From positions 1 to 12,425 of the forward strand of contig JBGSLN010000205.1 of assembly GCA_041740675.1 (NCBI GenBank): a stretch of DNA of 12,425 bases, written 5' to 3'. Numbering within the stretch: the first letter of the stretch is position 1; every line of letters begins with the position of its first letter. Shown here piece by piece: positions 6,024 through 12,425 of the stretch. The notes under the pieces were generated by a model that had not been told where the DNA came from, made no database searches, and saw only the letters and a program-made list of their open reading frames with translations. This DNA comes from JBGSLN01 sp041740675 (GTDB lineage Bacteria; Pseudomonadota; Gammaproteobacteria; JBGSLN01). A program made the position numbers and the translations under genes.

Positions 6024-8234
6024 TTATATATTATTATTTACCTGCGCTAGATTGTCTGTCTCACCAACGATATATAAAATATCATCAGTATCTAATAAAG
6101 TTGAAGATTTAGGATTTAGAATTTCTTTCCCTTTTCGTTCGATTCCAACCACAAGGATTTTAAAGGTTTCTTGGGTTGTTATTTCAGAAATGGATTTGCC
6201 AATCCAATGTTTAAAGTTTTTTATGGTAATTATTTTCATAGACAAACTTTCTAATAAATCTTTTGGCTCTTCATATTCATAATTTAGAGTAAAATATTGT
6301 TGAATAAATTCTTCAATTTGTTGCTCACTCCCAAGAAAAATAATTTTATCGAATGGAAATAAGATTTGATGACTCTTTGGTCCTAAGATTGTCATTGTGC
6401 CACGATAAATTGCGACTATGTTAATGTTAAAGCGTTCACGTAATTGTAGCTCTTTCAATGTATTTCCTATTAACAATGAATATCTTGGAATTTCTAACTC
6501 GCGCAAACAAGTATTCCATGGAGCCAATTCTTCATACCTTGTTTGTTGTAACGGTGGTTGTAGATTTATTGTTAACCGCTTTTCAAACCATTGATAAGCC
6601 TTATCTATTTGCTTATATAATAGAGCAAAGAGTATGCCTGTCATAGCTAATACTAGCGTCATAACAGTAATATTATCGAAATAAAGTATACTTAAAACAA
6701 AAATTTCTATAATTGTTATTGTCCAACTAAAAATATACGGTGCCGGAGCGCTAATTAATCGATATTTATCAGAATAGGATACTGTATCTCGAAACGAAAT
6801 AAGCATTCCCCATATAAAAGGTGCAGTTAAAACTAAAGCTATTAACCATGATATTATTTTTGTCAGCCATAAAATAGTAATGATTTCATTTAATTTTGGA
6901 GAGAGCCAATAGCTACTTAAAATAAATAATGTTGCGACAAGTACACTATTAACCAATAAACGAAATAGTGACCTGCCATAAAACTTTTTCTTTTTTGTGG
7001 GGGTAGAAATTTTATATATTGTAGCTACATAGTTATCAAATATGTGTTTAAGTGAAATTGGTAAGTTTTGTTCAAGTTTTTCTCCAATTGGAGCTGAAAT
7101 TCTAATTAAGTAAGGTGTAGTAAATGCTGTAATTGCCGAAACTGCAACAATAATTGAATAAAGTAATTCATTCGTAGCATGTAACGCGAGACCCAAACCA
7201 ACAATGATAAATGAAAATTCGCCTACTTGCGCCATACTAAAACCAATACGAGTTGAAGTGGTGATCGTTTGTCCTGTCAATAATGAAGCTAATCCAGTCA
7301 CTAATACTTTTCCAATTATGGTTACTGCACAAATTGTTAAAATAAGTGATAAGTGAGTAAAAATTATTTTAGGGTCAATTAACATTCCAATTGAAACAAA
7401 AAAAACAGCAGCAAAAATGTCGCGTATAGGTTTTAACAAATGTTCAATACGATGAACTAAGGGAGTTTCAGCTAAAATAGACCCCATGATAAATGCGCCC
7501 AAGGCAGTAGAATAATTAAATTCATCAGCAATATAAACTAGTGATAAACATAAAGCGATTGCTACAACGATCAGTGTTTCTTCATTTACATAATATTTAA
7601 TTTTATGAAAAATCCAAGGTACAAAAAAATAACCAATTAAAAACCAGCTACCTACCACTAAAATAAGTTTAGTGATAGACCAAAGCATACTTATTGAAAA
7701 AATGTTATCTGTTGTTACTACAGTTGATAAACCTACTAATAATAAAATGGCAAGCAGGTCTTCGATTATCAAAATACCAAAAATAGTTTCAGCAAAATTT
7801 TTATGCCTAAGTCCAAGTTCCTCTAATGCTTTAATAATGATAGTTGTAGATGAAATTGCTAGAGCAGCTCCAAAAAATAGGCTTTGATGAAATGACCAAC
7901 CAATCCATTTTCCTGCAGTCATTCCTATACCCAGCATCAGTATGACTTCAATTAAGCCTGTAATACTTGCAGAAAGTCCTACTCGTTTAAGTTTATGAAA
8001 ATTAAAATCTAGTCCCAGTGAAAACATTAAAAATATGACACCCAACTCTGAAAGAATTTTGATGTTGGGTGTATCATGAATAAATACAATGGGTGTAAAA
8101 GGTCCCAAAATAATGCCGGCTATTAAATAACCTAAAACGACAGGTTGTTTTATTTTTTGGAATAGTATTATAACAAGACTTGATACTCCTAAAATCATTG
8201 CTAAATCTTTAATTAATGGCGCTAAGGTATGCAT
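6024..8234 (-). CDS. CPA2 (KefB-like) cation:proton antiporter with two RCK_C domains
   Basis: The 736-residue protein has three parts. Residues about 5-385 form a Na_H_Exchanger (CPA2) membrane domain with GYLIAGIILGP (35-45), LMFSLGLDF (69-77), the ion-binding ED pair at 158-159 in ILIIEDLLAI, FFVSIGMLIDP (278-288) and MAQVGEFSFII (334-344). Residues about 420-545 add several extra hydrophobic segments. Residues about 575-645 and 665-735 form two RCK_C (TrkA_C) domains, as judged by GNTLKELQLRERFNINIVAI and GKSISEITTQETFKILVVGI. The nucleotide-binding RCK_N/TrkA_N domain of KefB and KefC is absent, so control by glutathione or NAD(H) as in E. coli Kef is not expected. RCK_C domains bind small effectors such as cyclic di-AMP in other systems. 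It likely exchanges K+ or Na+ for protons. No clear ribosome binding site precedes the ATG. The neighbouring genes on both sides are on the opposite strand. Confidence 0.85.
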   Translation of the reverse strand: MHTLAPLIKDLAMILGVSSLVIILFQKIKQPVVLGYLIAGIILGPFTPIVFIHDTPNIKILSELGVIFLMFSLGLDFNFHKLKRVGLSASITGLIEVILMLGIGMTAGKWIGWSFHQSLFFGAALAISSTTIIIKALEELGLRHKNFAETIFGILIIEDLLAILLLVGLSTVVTTDNIFSISMLWSITKLILVVGSWFLIGYFFVPWIFHKIKYYVNEETLIVVAIALCLSLVYIADEFNYSTALGAFIMGSILAETPLVHRIEHLLKPIRDIFAAVFFVSIGMLIDPKIIFTHLSLILTICAVTIIGKVLVTGLASLLTGQTITTSTRIGFSMAQVGEFSFIIVGLGLALHATNELLYSIIVAVSAITAFTTPYLIRISAPIGEKLEQNLPISLKHIFDNYVATIYKISTPTKKKKFYGRSLFRLLVNSVLVATLFILSSYWLSPKLNEIITILWLTKIISWLIALVLTAPFIWGMLISFRDTVSYSDKYRLISAPAPYIFSWTITIIEIFVLSILYFDNITVMTLVLAMTGILFALLYKQIDKAYQWFEKRLTINLQPPLQQTRYEELAPWNTCLRELEIPRYSLLIGNTLKELQLRERFNINIVAIYRGTMTILGPKSHQILFPFDKIIFLGSEQQIEEFIQQYFTLNYEYEEPKDLLESLSMKIITIKNFKHWIGKSISEITTQETFKILVVGIERKGKEILNPKSSTLLDTDDILYIVGETDNLAQVNNNI

Positions 8235-8497
8235 TCGTTAGATTCTGAAGAGCTGTAGTGCTATCATGAATGGTATTATTTCACATTAATGGGTCTTAAA
8301 AATTGTATATGACTGGTTTTCATTATAGTATCTCCGGCTAATTTAATGACCTATTCTAAGATCGGGTGAAATATTAAAAGACGAGTATATTATATGCTTT
8401 TAAAAAATTTTTTGACACTAATGAAAACCAAAATGTGTTTTAGTGCAGGTTAAAATATATAAATTAACGAACAAATCCCTCTAGAAAAAGCTTAATA
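8235..8497. other. Gap between the antiporter gene and the 6S RNA promoter
   Basis: No coding frame of interest is seen. On the minus strand a TATAAT (8327-8322) could be the -10 of the antiporter gene, with a start near 8315 and an 80-nt leader, but no good -35 is present. On the plus strand TTGACA at 8412-8417 lacks a good -10 at the usual distance. Confidence 0.4.
8322..8327 (-). promoter_or_regulatory. Possible -10 element of the antiporter gene
   Basis: A perfect TATAAT on the minus strand lies 88 bp before the ATG at 8234. The -35 position (GTCATT) is poor, so this is a tentative call based on the -10 alone. Confidence 0.3.
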
Positions 8498-8526
8498 TTT
8501 GCACAATTTATCATTTGAACTACAAT
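8498..8526 (+). promoter_or_regulatory. Promoter of the 6S RNA gene
   Basis: TTTGCA (8498-8503, 4 of 6 consensus bases) and TACAAT (8521-8526, 5 of 6) are separated by 17 bp. They predict initiation at 8533, exactly the first base of the long closing stem of the RNA. This agreement between two independent signals supports both calls. Confidence 0.6.
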
Positions 8527-8532
8527 TAAATT

Positions 8533-8702
8533 AAAGAGCAACAAAACATAACGCACCTGAGCCAGCAAGTAAGATAGTAATAGAGTAGTGTCGTTATCAA
8601 CCTGTGTGCATAAATGCGAAATATCATTGCCTAAGAGTTGGTACGTGCTAGAATCGTAAATATAAAGGGTTCAGAATAAGGTGTTTTGGGGCTCTTTTTT
8701 TT
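8533..8702 (+). ncRNA. ssrS: 6S RNA, regulator of sigma70 RNA polymerase
   Basis: The evidence is structural. AAAGAGC (8533-8539) and CAAAACA (8542-8548) pair perfectly with GCTCTTT (8691-8697) and TGTTTTG (8682-8688), closing a molecule of about 170 nt that ends in a run of eight T (8695-8702). Inside it, CACCTGAGCC (8554-8563) can pair with GGTTC (8668-8672) and AGGTG (8679-8683). The motif CCUGAGCC facing AAGGGUUCA is the same as in E. coli 6S RNA. An apical arm forms from CGT and ATCAAC (8592-8601) with GTTGGT and ACG (8637-8645), leaving unpaired flanks that would form the central bubble mimicking an open promoter. 6S RNA binds the housekeeping holoenzyme and dampens transcription in stationary phase. 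In many gammaproteobacteria ygfA follows ssrS, whereas here rdgB follows after 97 bp. The 3' end is inferred from the T-run. Confidence 0.8.
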
Positions 8703-8799
8703 ATGCTCTGTGTGCTTGCATTTTAGAGAGTGTTGCAAAACCACGCATGGAAGTCCTTAATTATTTAGAAATTTTCTAACAAAAAATAAAAACTTTAGA

Positions 8800-9396
8800 A
8801 TGAAAAAACTCATCATCGCAACTGAAAATCAAGGTAAGTTAAGAGAGATTCAGCACTATTTACAAGAATTTAATTTGGAAATTTTTCCTCAAGCTGCATT
8901 TAATGTGATCGCTGTTGAAGAAACTGGAAAAACATTTATTGAAAATGCATTGATCAAAGCAAGACATGCAAGTTTTGTTAGCGGACTGCCAGCACTAGCC
9001 GATGATTCGGGTTTGGTTATTGATGCGTTAAATGGCGCACCAGGAATTTATTCCGCTCGTTATGCTGGAGAGCATAAAAATGATGAAGCTAATATTGCAA
9101 AAGTGTTGCAGGAAATGCAAGAAGTAAAGTGGCAAAACCGCACCGCACATTTTTACTGTGTGATGATATTATTACGTCATGCAGAGGATCCTGCGCCAAT
9201 TGTTAGCACGGGTATTTGGCATGGCACAATTTTGACAACACCGAAAGGACAACTTGGTTTTGGGTATGATCCTATTTTTTATGTGCCAAGTCACAATTGC
9301 TCAGCAGCTGAATTAGATTTAACTTTGAAAAATCAGTTAAGTCATCGTGGCTTAGCACTCAAACAATTACGACAGCAATTTCATGAACTTATTTGA
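8800..9396 (+). CDS. rdgB: Non-canonical purine NTP pyrophosphatase (RdgB/HAM1 family)
   Basis: This enzyme hydrolyses dITP, ITP and XTP to the monophosphates and pyrophosphate, keeping deaminated purines out of DNA and RNA in the cytosol. The 198-residue length equals that of E. coli RdgB (197). Family motifs are all present: the nucleotide-binding start ATENQGKLREI (7-17) with Asn10 and Lys13, the acidic pair Glu40-Glu41, LADDSGLVIDAL (66-77) with the catalytic region Asp68-Asp69, PGIYSARYAG (81-90), GFGYDPIF (153-160) and SHRG (181-184). The ATG at 8800 directly precedes the conserved KKLIIATEN start, although the ribosome binding site is weak. Its stop overlaps the start of the TPR-methyltransferase gene by 14 bp, so the two are translationally coupled. 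Confidence 0.93.
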   Translation: MKKLIIATENQGKLREIQHYLQEFNLEIFPQAAFNVIAVEETGKTFIENALIKARHASFVSGLPALADDSGLVIDALNGAPGIYSARYAGEHKNDEANIAKVLQEMQEVKWQNRTAHFYCVMILLRHAEDPAPIVSTGIWHGTILTTPKGQLGFGYDPIFYVPSHNCSAAELDLTLKNQLSHRGLALKQLRQQFHELI

Positions 9397-11056
9397 ACAA
9401 GCAAAACAAGCGCAAAAAAATCATCAATTTGATGAAGCTGAAGCTTTTTATCAAGAACTTCTTGAAAAAGAACCAAATAATGCAGATGCTTGGTTTTCTT
9501 TCGCATTATTGATGTTACAACAAGAAAAGTTTGAGCCCGCAAAAGAATATTTACAGAACGCAGTGAAAAATAACGATAAGAGTGCTGAATATTATTTGGC
9601 TTTAGGAAATATTGCTAAACACGAACTACGATTTGAACAAGCACTTGAGTATTTTCAAAAAGGATTAGTACTCGACCCTAATAATGTTGAATTACACAAT
9701 TATTTGGGTGTTTTATATTATCAATTGAAAAATTTTGATAAAGCATTACAACATTATATTAAGGCAACGCATTTAAAACCTGACTTTGCTCATGCACATT
9801 TTAATTTGGGTTTATTGTTTATTCAGCAAGATAAAATTGTGATGGCGATTAAACAATTTCACAATGTGGAAGCTTTAATGCCAGAATTTATTCCGGGACT
9901 GCGCTATTTGGCAGATTTATATTTACAAGCACAAGATTATTCTTTGGCTGAAAAATATTACTGTACAATCATTAAATTAAATAATACGGATGCAGATGCT
10001 TTAAATAACTTAGGTGTAATTTATTTAAAACGAGATTTACAAGAGCAAGCAAGTCAATTTTTTTCTAAAGCCATTATTGCTGATGAAAAACATATCGAAG
10101 CCAGAAATAATTTAGCAGCTTTGTATTTACAAAACGAGCGGTATGATAATGCAATGCGTAATTATCAGGAAGTTTTGCAAATAAGCCCTGATGATATCGA
10201 AGCAAATTATAACTTTGGGGTTGCAGCTATGGCGATAGGAGAGTTAGCTCTGGCAACACGTCACTTTGAAAGAGTGCTCCAAAATAACGGTAATAATGTC
10301 GATGCAATGATCAATTTAGCTGCAATCAAATTAAAATTAAACGATAAAAAAGTGGCTAGCCATTTGTATCAACAAGTATTGTTGCAAGATCCAAAACAAC
10401 CGATAGCAATCTACATGTTAGATGCATTAGAGGGAAAAAGTAAAGCAGACATTGCTCCTAAAGAATATGTAGAAAACTTATTTGACAATTATGCTGGATA
10501 TTATGATAAGCATATTAATGAAGTATTAAGATATCAAGTGCCAGAGAAGATGGCAGTTTTATTAGAGCCATATTTGAATGGAAAAATGCATATTTTAGAT
10601 TTAGGTTGTGGTTCTGGCTTGGCGGCAGAAAGACTTGTAAATTATGCGGCTGATCTTGTAGGTATTGATTTGTCGAAAAAAATGTTAAAGCTTGCAGCAC
10701 GAAAAAATATTTATACCAGACTAATTCAAGCAGATCTGCTTAGAGGGTTAGAAAGCTTGGTAGAGACTTTTGATTTAATTATTGCAGCAGATGTTTTTGT
10801 TTATATTGGAGATCTGGAGCCAGTTTTTGCTAAAGTCAAACAACATATCAATCCCCAAGGTTTTTTTTGCTTTTCAACTGAGCTTGCAAAAGAGGGGTAT
10901 CAATTATTGAATACTGCACGTTATGGTCATGCTGTTCAATACATTTTGAATCTAGCTGAAAAATACTCTTTGAAAATTATCAGCCAACAGAATATTATTC
11001 CGCGTTATCAAGACAATAAACCGGTGCAAGGTCTGTTGTATTTATTACAGGCTTAA
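9383..11056 (+). CDS. TPR repeat protein with C-terminal SAM-dependent methyltransferase
   Basis: The 557-residue product has two parts. Residues about 1-345 are roughly ten tetratricopeptide repeats with the usual 34-residue periodicity (for example ALEYFQKGLVLDPNNVELHNYLG near 87-109). After a linker with ENLFDNYAGYYDKHI (364-378), residues about 385-557 form a class I methyltransferase: motif I ILDLGCGSG (404-412) binds S-adenosylmethionine, GIDLS (427-431) is motif II, and FDLIIAADVFVYI (463-475) is motif IV. It ends with the HAVQYILNLAEK and RYQDNKPVQGLLYLL segments seen in similar fusions. There is no signal peptide, so it acts in the cytosol. The substrate is unknown, though the TPR half probably recruits a partner protein. 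It starts inside the end of rdgB. Such TPR-methyltransferase fusions are known in proteobacteria but poorly characterised. Confidence 0.85.
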   Translation: MNLFEQAKQAQKNHQFDEAEAFYQELLEKEPNNADAWFSFALLMLQQEKFEPAKEYLQNAVKNNDKSAEYYLALGNIAKHELRFEQALEYFQKGLVLDPNNVELHNYLGVLYYQLKNFDKALQHYIKATHLKPDFAHAHFNLGLLFIQQDKIVMAIKQFHNVEALMPEFIPGLRYLADLYLQAQDYSLAEKYYCTIIKLNNTDADALNNLGVIYLKRDLQEQASQFFSKAIIADEKHIEARNNLAALYLQNERYDNAMRNYQEVLQISPDDIEANYNFGVAAMAIGELALATRHFERVLQNNGNNVDAMINLAAIKLKLNDKKVASHLYQQVLLQDPKQPIAIYMLDALEGKSKADIAPKEYVENLFDNYAGYYDKHINEVLRYQVPEKMAVLLEPYLNGKMHILDLGCGSGLAAERLVNYAADLVGIDLSKKMLKLAARKNIYTRLIQADLLRGLESLVETFDLIIAADVFVYIGDLEPVFAKVKQHINPQGFFCFSTELAKEGYQLLNTARYGHAVQYILNLAEKYSLKIISQQNIIPRYQDNKPVQGLLYLLQA

Positions 11057-11087
11057 AACATTGATTTTTATTTTACTATTTTAAATT

Positions 11088-11717
11088 ATGCATACATATA
11101 TATTTACTAGCGAACTTTGGATCAATTTAGAGATTTTTGGAACTATTATTTTTGCGATCAGTGGAGCAATTTCTGCTGTTAAGCGTGAGTTTGATATTAC
11201 CGGGGTGATGCTCATTGCTTGTGTGGTCGGTAATGGTGGTGGCACTATTCGTGATATGTTAATCGGCGCCCCCGTTTTTTGGTTAACCCAGTGGATTTAT
11301 ATTGCGATTTCAATGTTGTTTGGCGTGCTTACCTTTATTTTTATGCGATATGTGCATTTAGCACGAAAATTCATGTTATATTCGGATGCATTAGGATTAG
11401 GTGTTTTTGCTGTGGTAGGTGCAGAAAAAGCGCTTATTTATGGTTACAATCCTTTTATTGCTGTAATTATGGGATTAATTACTGGAATTGGTGGTGGTTT
11501 AATTAGAGATACTCTATGTAATCAAAAGCCGTTAGTGCTTTGTGAGGAAATTTATGCACTTGCTGCGACCGCGGGGGCAATCGTATTTGTATTGTTACCT
11601 ATCGAATGGCGCATTAACTTTTTTGCTTATATGGGTTGTGCTTTATTAGTGTTTATCATCCGCATCTTGGCAGTTAAATTTAATTGGCATTTGCCAGTAA
11701 TTCGGAGTGAATTTTAG
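11088..11717 (+). CDS. TRIC family trimeric cation channel (UPF0126)
   Basis: The 209-residue membrane protein has the TRIC/UPF0126 internal duplication, with about seven helices. The first repeat carries IFGTIIFAISGAISAVKR (16-33) and the kinked-helix motif GNGGGTIRDML (48-58). The second carries SDALGLGVFAVVGAEKAL (99-116) and TGIGGGLIRDTL (132-143). The paired GGGxxRD motifs form the bent pore helices in solved prokaryotic TRIC structures, which conduct K+ and other small cations as trimers. E. coli relatives are YadS and YicG. No Shine-Dalgarno sequence is visible before the ATG. The gene begins 31 bp after the TPR-methyltransferase gene and could belong to the rdgB transcript. Its stop codon is inside the inverted repeat shared with the convergent sodC gene. 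Confidence 0.87.
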   Translation: MHTYIFTSELWINLEIFGTIIFAISGAISAVKREFDITGVMLIACVVGNGGGTIRDMLIGAPVFWLTQWIYIAISMLFGVLTFIFMRYVHLARKFMLYSDALGLGVFAVVGAEKALIYGYNPFIAVIMGLITGIGGGLIRDTLCNQKPLVLCEEIYALAATAGAIVFVLLPIEWRINFFAYMGCALLVFIIRILAVKFNWHLPVIRSEF

Positions 11718-11761
11718 GGCCTAACGAAATGTCAACAGGCCCTAAGAGTGTAGAGACATTT
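11714..11761. repeat. Interleaved inverted repeats between convergent genes
   Basis: TTAGGGCCT (11714-11722) pairs with AGGCCCTAA (11737-11745), a perfect 9-bp stem that includes the TRIC stop codon. AAATGTC (11727-11733), inside its loop, pairs with GACATTT (11755-11761), which ends three bases before the sodC stop codon. The two stems interlock as in an H-type pseudoknot, or could be alternatives. Neither strand has a clear T-run after the strong stem, so a standard intrinsic terminator is not well supported, although the strong stem could still block convergent transcripts or protect RNA ends. Confidence 0.6.
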
Positions 11762-11764
11762 TGG

Positions 11765-12259
11765 TTAACTTTTAGGAATCACACCACAAGCAAATCGAGC
11801 ACCGCCGCCACCATTAGGAGCAGGAATATCAGAATAATTATCCCCGCCAGCATGGATCATTAGGCTATGATTTTCAATCAATTTCACAGTTAATCGAGGT
11901 GCTAAAATTGGCAAAGTTGCTTTTCCATCTTGATTAACAATCAAAACTGGCAAGTCGCCTAGATGCCCATTAGTATTGTAAGGGCCTAAATGTTTACCAG
12001 TATTAGCAGGATCAAGGTGCCCGCCAGCCGCCATCCCATGATCAGCGCAACTTGCATTGATGTGAACATGAAAGCCATGATTGCCTGGTGGTAGATCAAA
12101 CAAATCGGGTGTCAACAGTAGTCCATATTTCGTATCGGTTGCTATTACAACCCCCACACTTTTTACTGAATCAGTATTAAACATGGGAATTTCTAATTCA
12201 GCATAAGCATAATTGAGGATTAAGCAGCTAATGAATAGAAGTTTTAGAATTAATTTCAT
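11765..12259 (-). CDS. sodC: Periplasmic Cu,Zn superoxide dismutase
   Basis: This enzyme converts superoxide to hydrogen peroxide and oxygen in the periplasm, a common defence of host-associated bacteria against phagocyte oxidants. The 164-residue precursor has a signal peptide cut after AYA (residue 20). All metal ligands are present: copper His64 and His66 in GFHVH, bridging His81 in AAGGHLDP, copper His136 in LMIHAGGDN, and zinc His90, His99 and Asp102 (GHLGDLP). Cys71 and Cys158 can form the conserved disulfide, and Arg155 in GGARFACG matches the arginine guiding superoxide. The longer zinc loop and the GGDNYSD segment are of the bacterial type. No sodC-linked heme-binding or extra N-terminal His/Met-rich extension is seen. 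An extended -10 lies close upstream. The gene converges on the TRIC gene. Confidence 0.95.
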   Translation of the reverse strand: MKLILKLLFISCLILNYAYAELEIPMFNTDSVKSVGVVIATDTKYGLLLTPDLFDLPPGNHGFHVHINASCADHGMAAGGHLDPANTGKHLGPYNTNGHLGDLPVLIVNQDGKATLPILAPRLTVKLIENHSLMIHAGGDNYSDIPAPNGGGGARFACGVIPKS

Positions 12260-12278
12260 AAAATGGATTTTTTTGATT

Positions 12279-12287
12279 GTTATACCA
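12279..12287 (-). promoter_or_regulatory. Extended -10 element of sodC
   Basis: On the minus strand this reads TGG-TATAAC, an extended -10 (TG-n-TATAAT) with 5 of 6 hexamer bases. The predicted start near 12272 leaves a leader of only about 12 nt without a Shine-Dalgarno sequence, so the true start could be further upstream. No good -35 and no FNR box are visible. Confidence 0.35.
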
Positions 12288-12340
12288 GTACTTTAACCTG
12301 ACACAGCCGAGAAAACAAGATTCCCTTTAATAAGATCAAA

Positions 12341-12349
12341 TGCTATATT
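12341..12349 (+). promoter_or_regulatory. Extended -10 element reading out of the right edge
   Basis: TGC-TATATT is an extended -10 with 5 of 6 hexamer bases, predicting a start near 12356 and a 34-nt leader to the ATG at 12390. The -35 position (TTCCCT) is weak. Confidence 0.35.
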
Positions 12350-12389
12350 ATCCTAAATTCCATAGTATAAATCATAGCGAAAGACACTA

Positions 12390-12425
12390 ATGCGGAATTT
12401 TGGATTATCAAACCAAACAAGAGCT
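12390..12425 (+). CDS. Start of an unidentified gene, cut by the window edge
   Basis: An ATG followed by eleven open codons (MRNFGLSNQTRA) runs off the window. It is divergent from sodC, has GAAAGA nearby as a weak ribosome binding site, and has a plausible promoter 40 bp upstream. Twelve residues are too few to name a family, and it might not be a real gene. Confidence 0.3.
   Translation, partial: MRNFGLSNQTRA

Noticed and set aside
7672..7887. Plus-strand 71-codon frame inside the antiporter gene
   Set aside because: The antiporter frame on the other strand has all its family motifs here, so this is a shadow frame without a start signal.
8412..8440. Consensus -35 (TTGACA) upstream of the 6S RNA
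   Set aside because: No acceptable -10 lies 16-18 bp downstream, and the better promoter at 8498-8526 fits the RNA start exactly.
11279..11506. Second plus-strand frame inside the TRIC gene, rich in Cys, Phe and Tyr
   Set aside because: It overlaps the well-conserved TRIC frame completely and has no ribosome binding site. Its odd composition comes from being out of frame.
1..12425. CRISPR arrays, tRNA genes, insertion sequences, prophage or toxin-antitoxin genes
   Set aside because: No regularly spaced repeats, cloverleaf sequences, transposase motifs or matching small gene pairs were found on either strand by eye.

Overview
The window looks like a piece of an AT-rich gammaproteobacterial chromosome. 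The evidence is an FNR-type regulator with the enterobacterial cysteine spacing, a 6S RNA with gammaproteobacterial signature pairing, a RdgB family enzyme and a bacterial-type periplasmic Cu,Zn superoxide dismutase. The AT-rich codon use and the gene mix would suit a Legionellales/Coxiellaceae-like, possibly host-associated lineage, but that placement is only an inference. I see no tRNA, rRNA, CRISPR array, insertion sequence or prophage gene.

Left part (1-3452). After about 200 bp of unassigned DNA there is a short remnant that resembles the start of a small ferritin-like protein. An FNR-like oxygen-responsive regulator follows (399-1127), with all four cluster cysteines, and then an exported NTF2/SnoaL-like protein (1487-1978). 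On the minus strand lies a compact stress-type operon: BON protein, DUF883/ElaB-like membrane anchor protein, PRC-barrel protein (3065 down to 2152). Facing it on the plus strand is a very short CsbD-like gene (3342-3452), too short for routine gene finders. The intergenic region between the two units holds two near-perfect FNR boxes (3207-3220 and 3265-3278). Each is placed about -41 from a good -10 element pointing outward, which is the geometry of class II FNR-activated promoters. This is the most informative regulatory signal in the window: it suggests the local FNR homologue switches on both stress units when oxygen is low.

Middle part (3465-8234). Twelve bases after the CsbD-like gene begin two overlapping MFS transporter genes, a Bcr/CflA-type drug exporter and an SLC45/GPH-type putative sugar transporter. 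They are likely part of the same FNR-box transcript. Convergent to them is a 736-residue CPA2 (KefB-like) cation:proton antiporter with two C-terminal RCK_C domains.

Right part (8235-12425). A 565-bp gap holds a 6S RNA gene (about 8533-8702) with its own -10 element exactly seven bases upstream of the RNA start. Downstream come rdgB (non-canonical purine NTP pyrophosphatase), a TPR-methyltransferase fusion overlapping it by 14 bp, and a TRIC family channel. Convergent to these is sodC. Two interleaved inverted repeats fill the 47 bp between the TRIC gene and sodC. The right edge carries a probable promoter and the first twelve codons of an unidentified plus-strand gene.

Taken together the locus reads as a redox, stress and envelope region: oxygen sensing (FNR), general-stress proteins (BON, DUF883, PRC, CsbD-like), efflux and ion homeostasis, superoxide removal, nucleotide-pool cleaning, and stationary-phase RNA polymerase control by 6S RNA. 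Several small genes show decay: the ferritin-like remnant, the shortened CsbD-like gene, and an in-frame stop near the probable start of the BON gene. That would fit reductive evolution.
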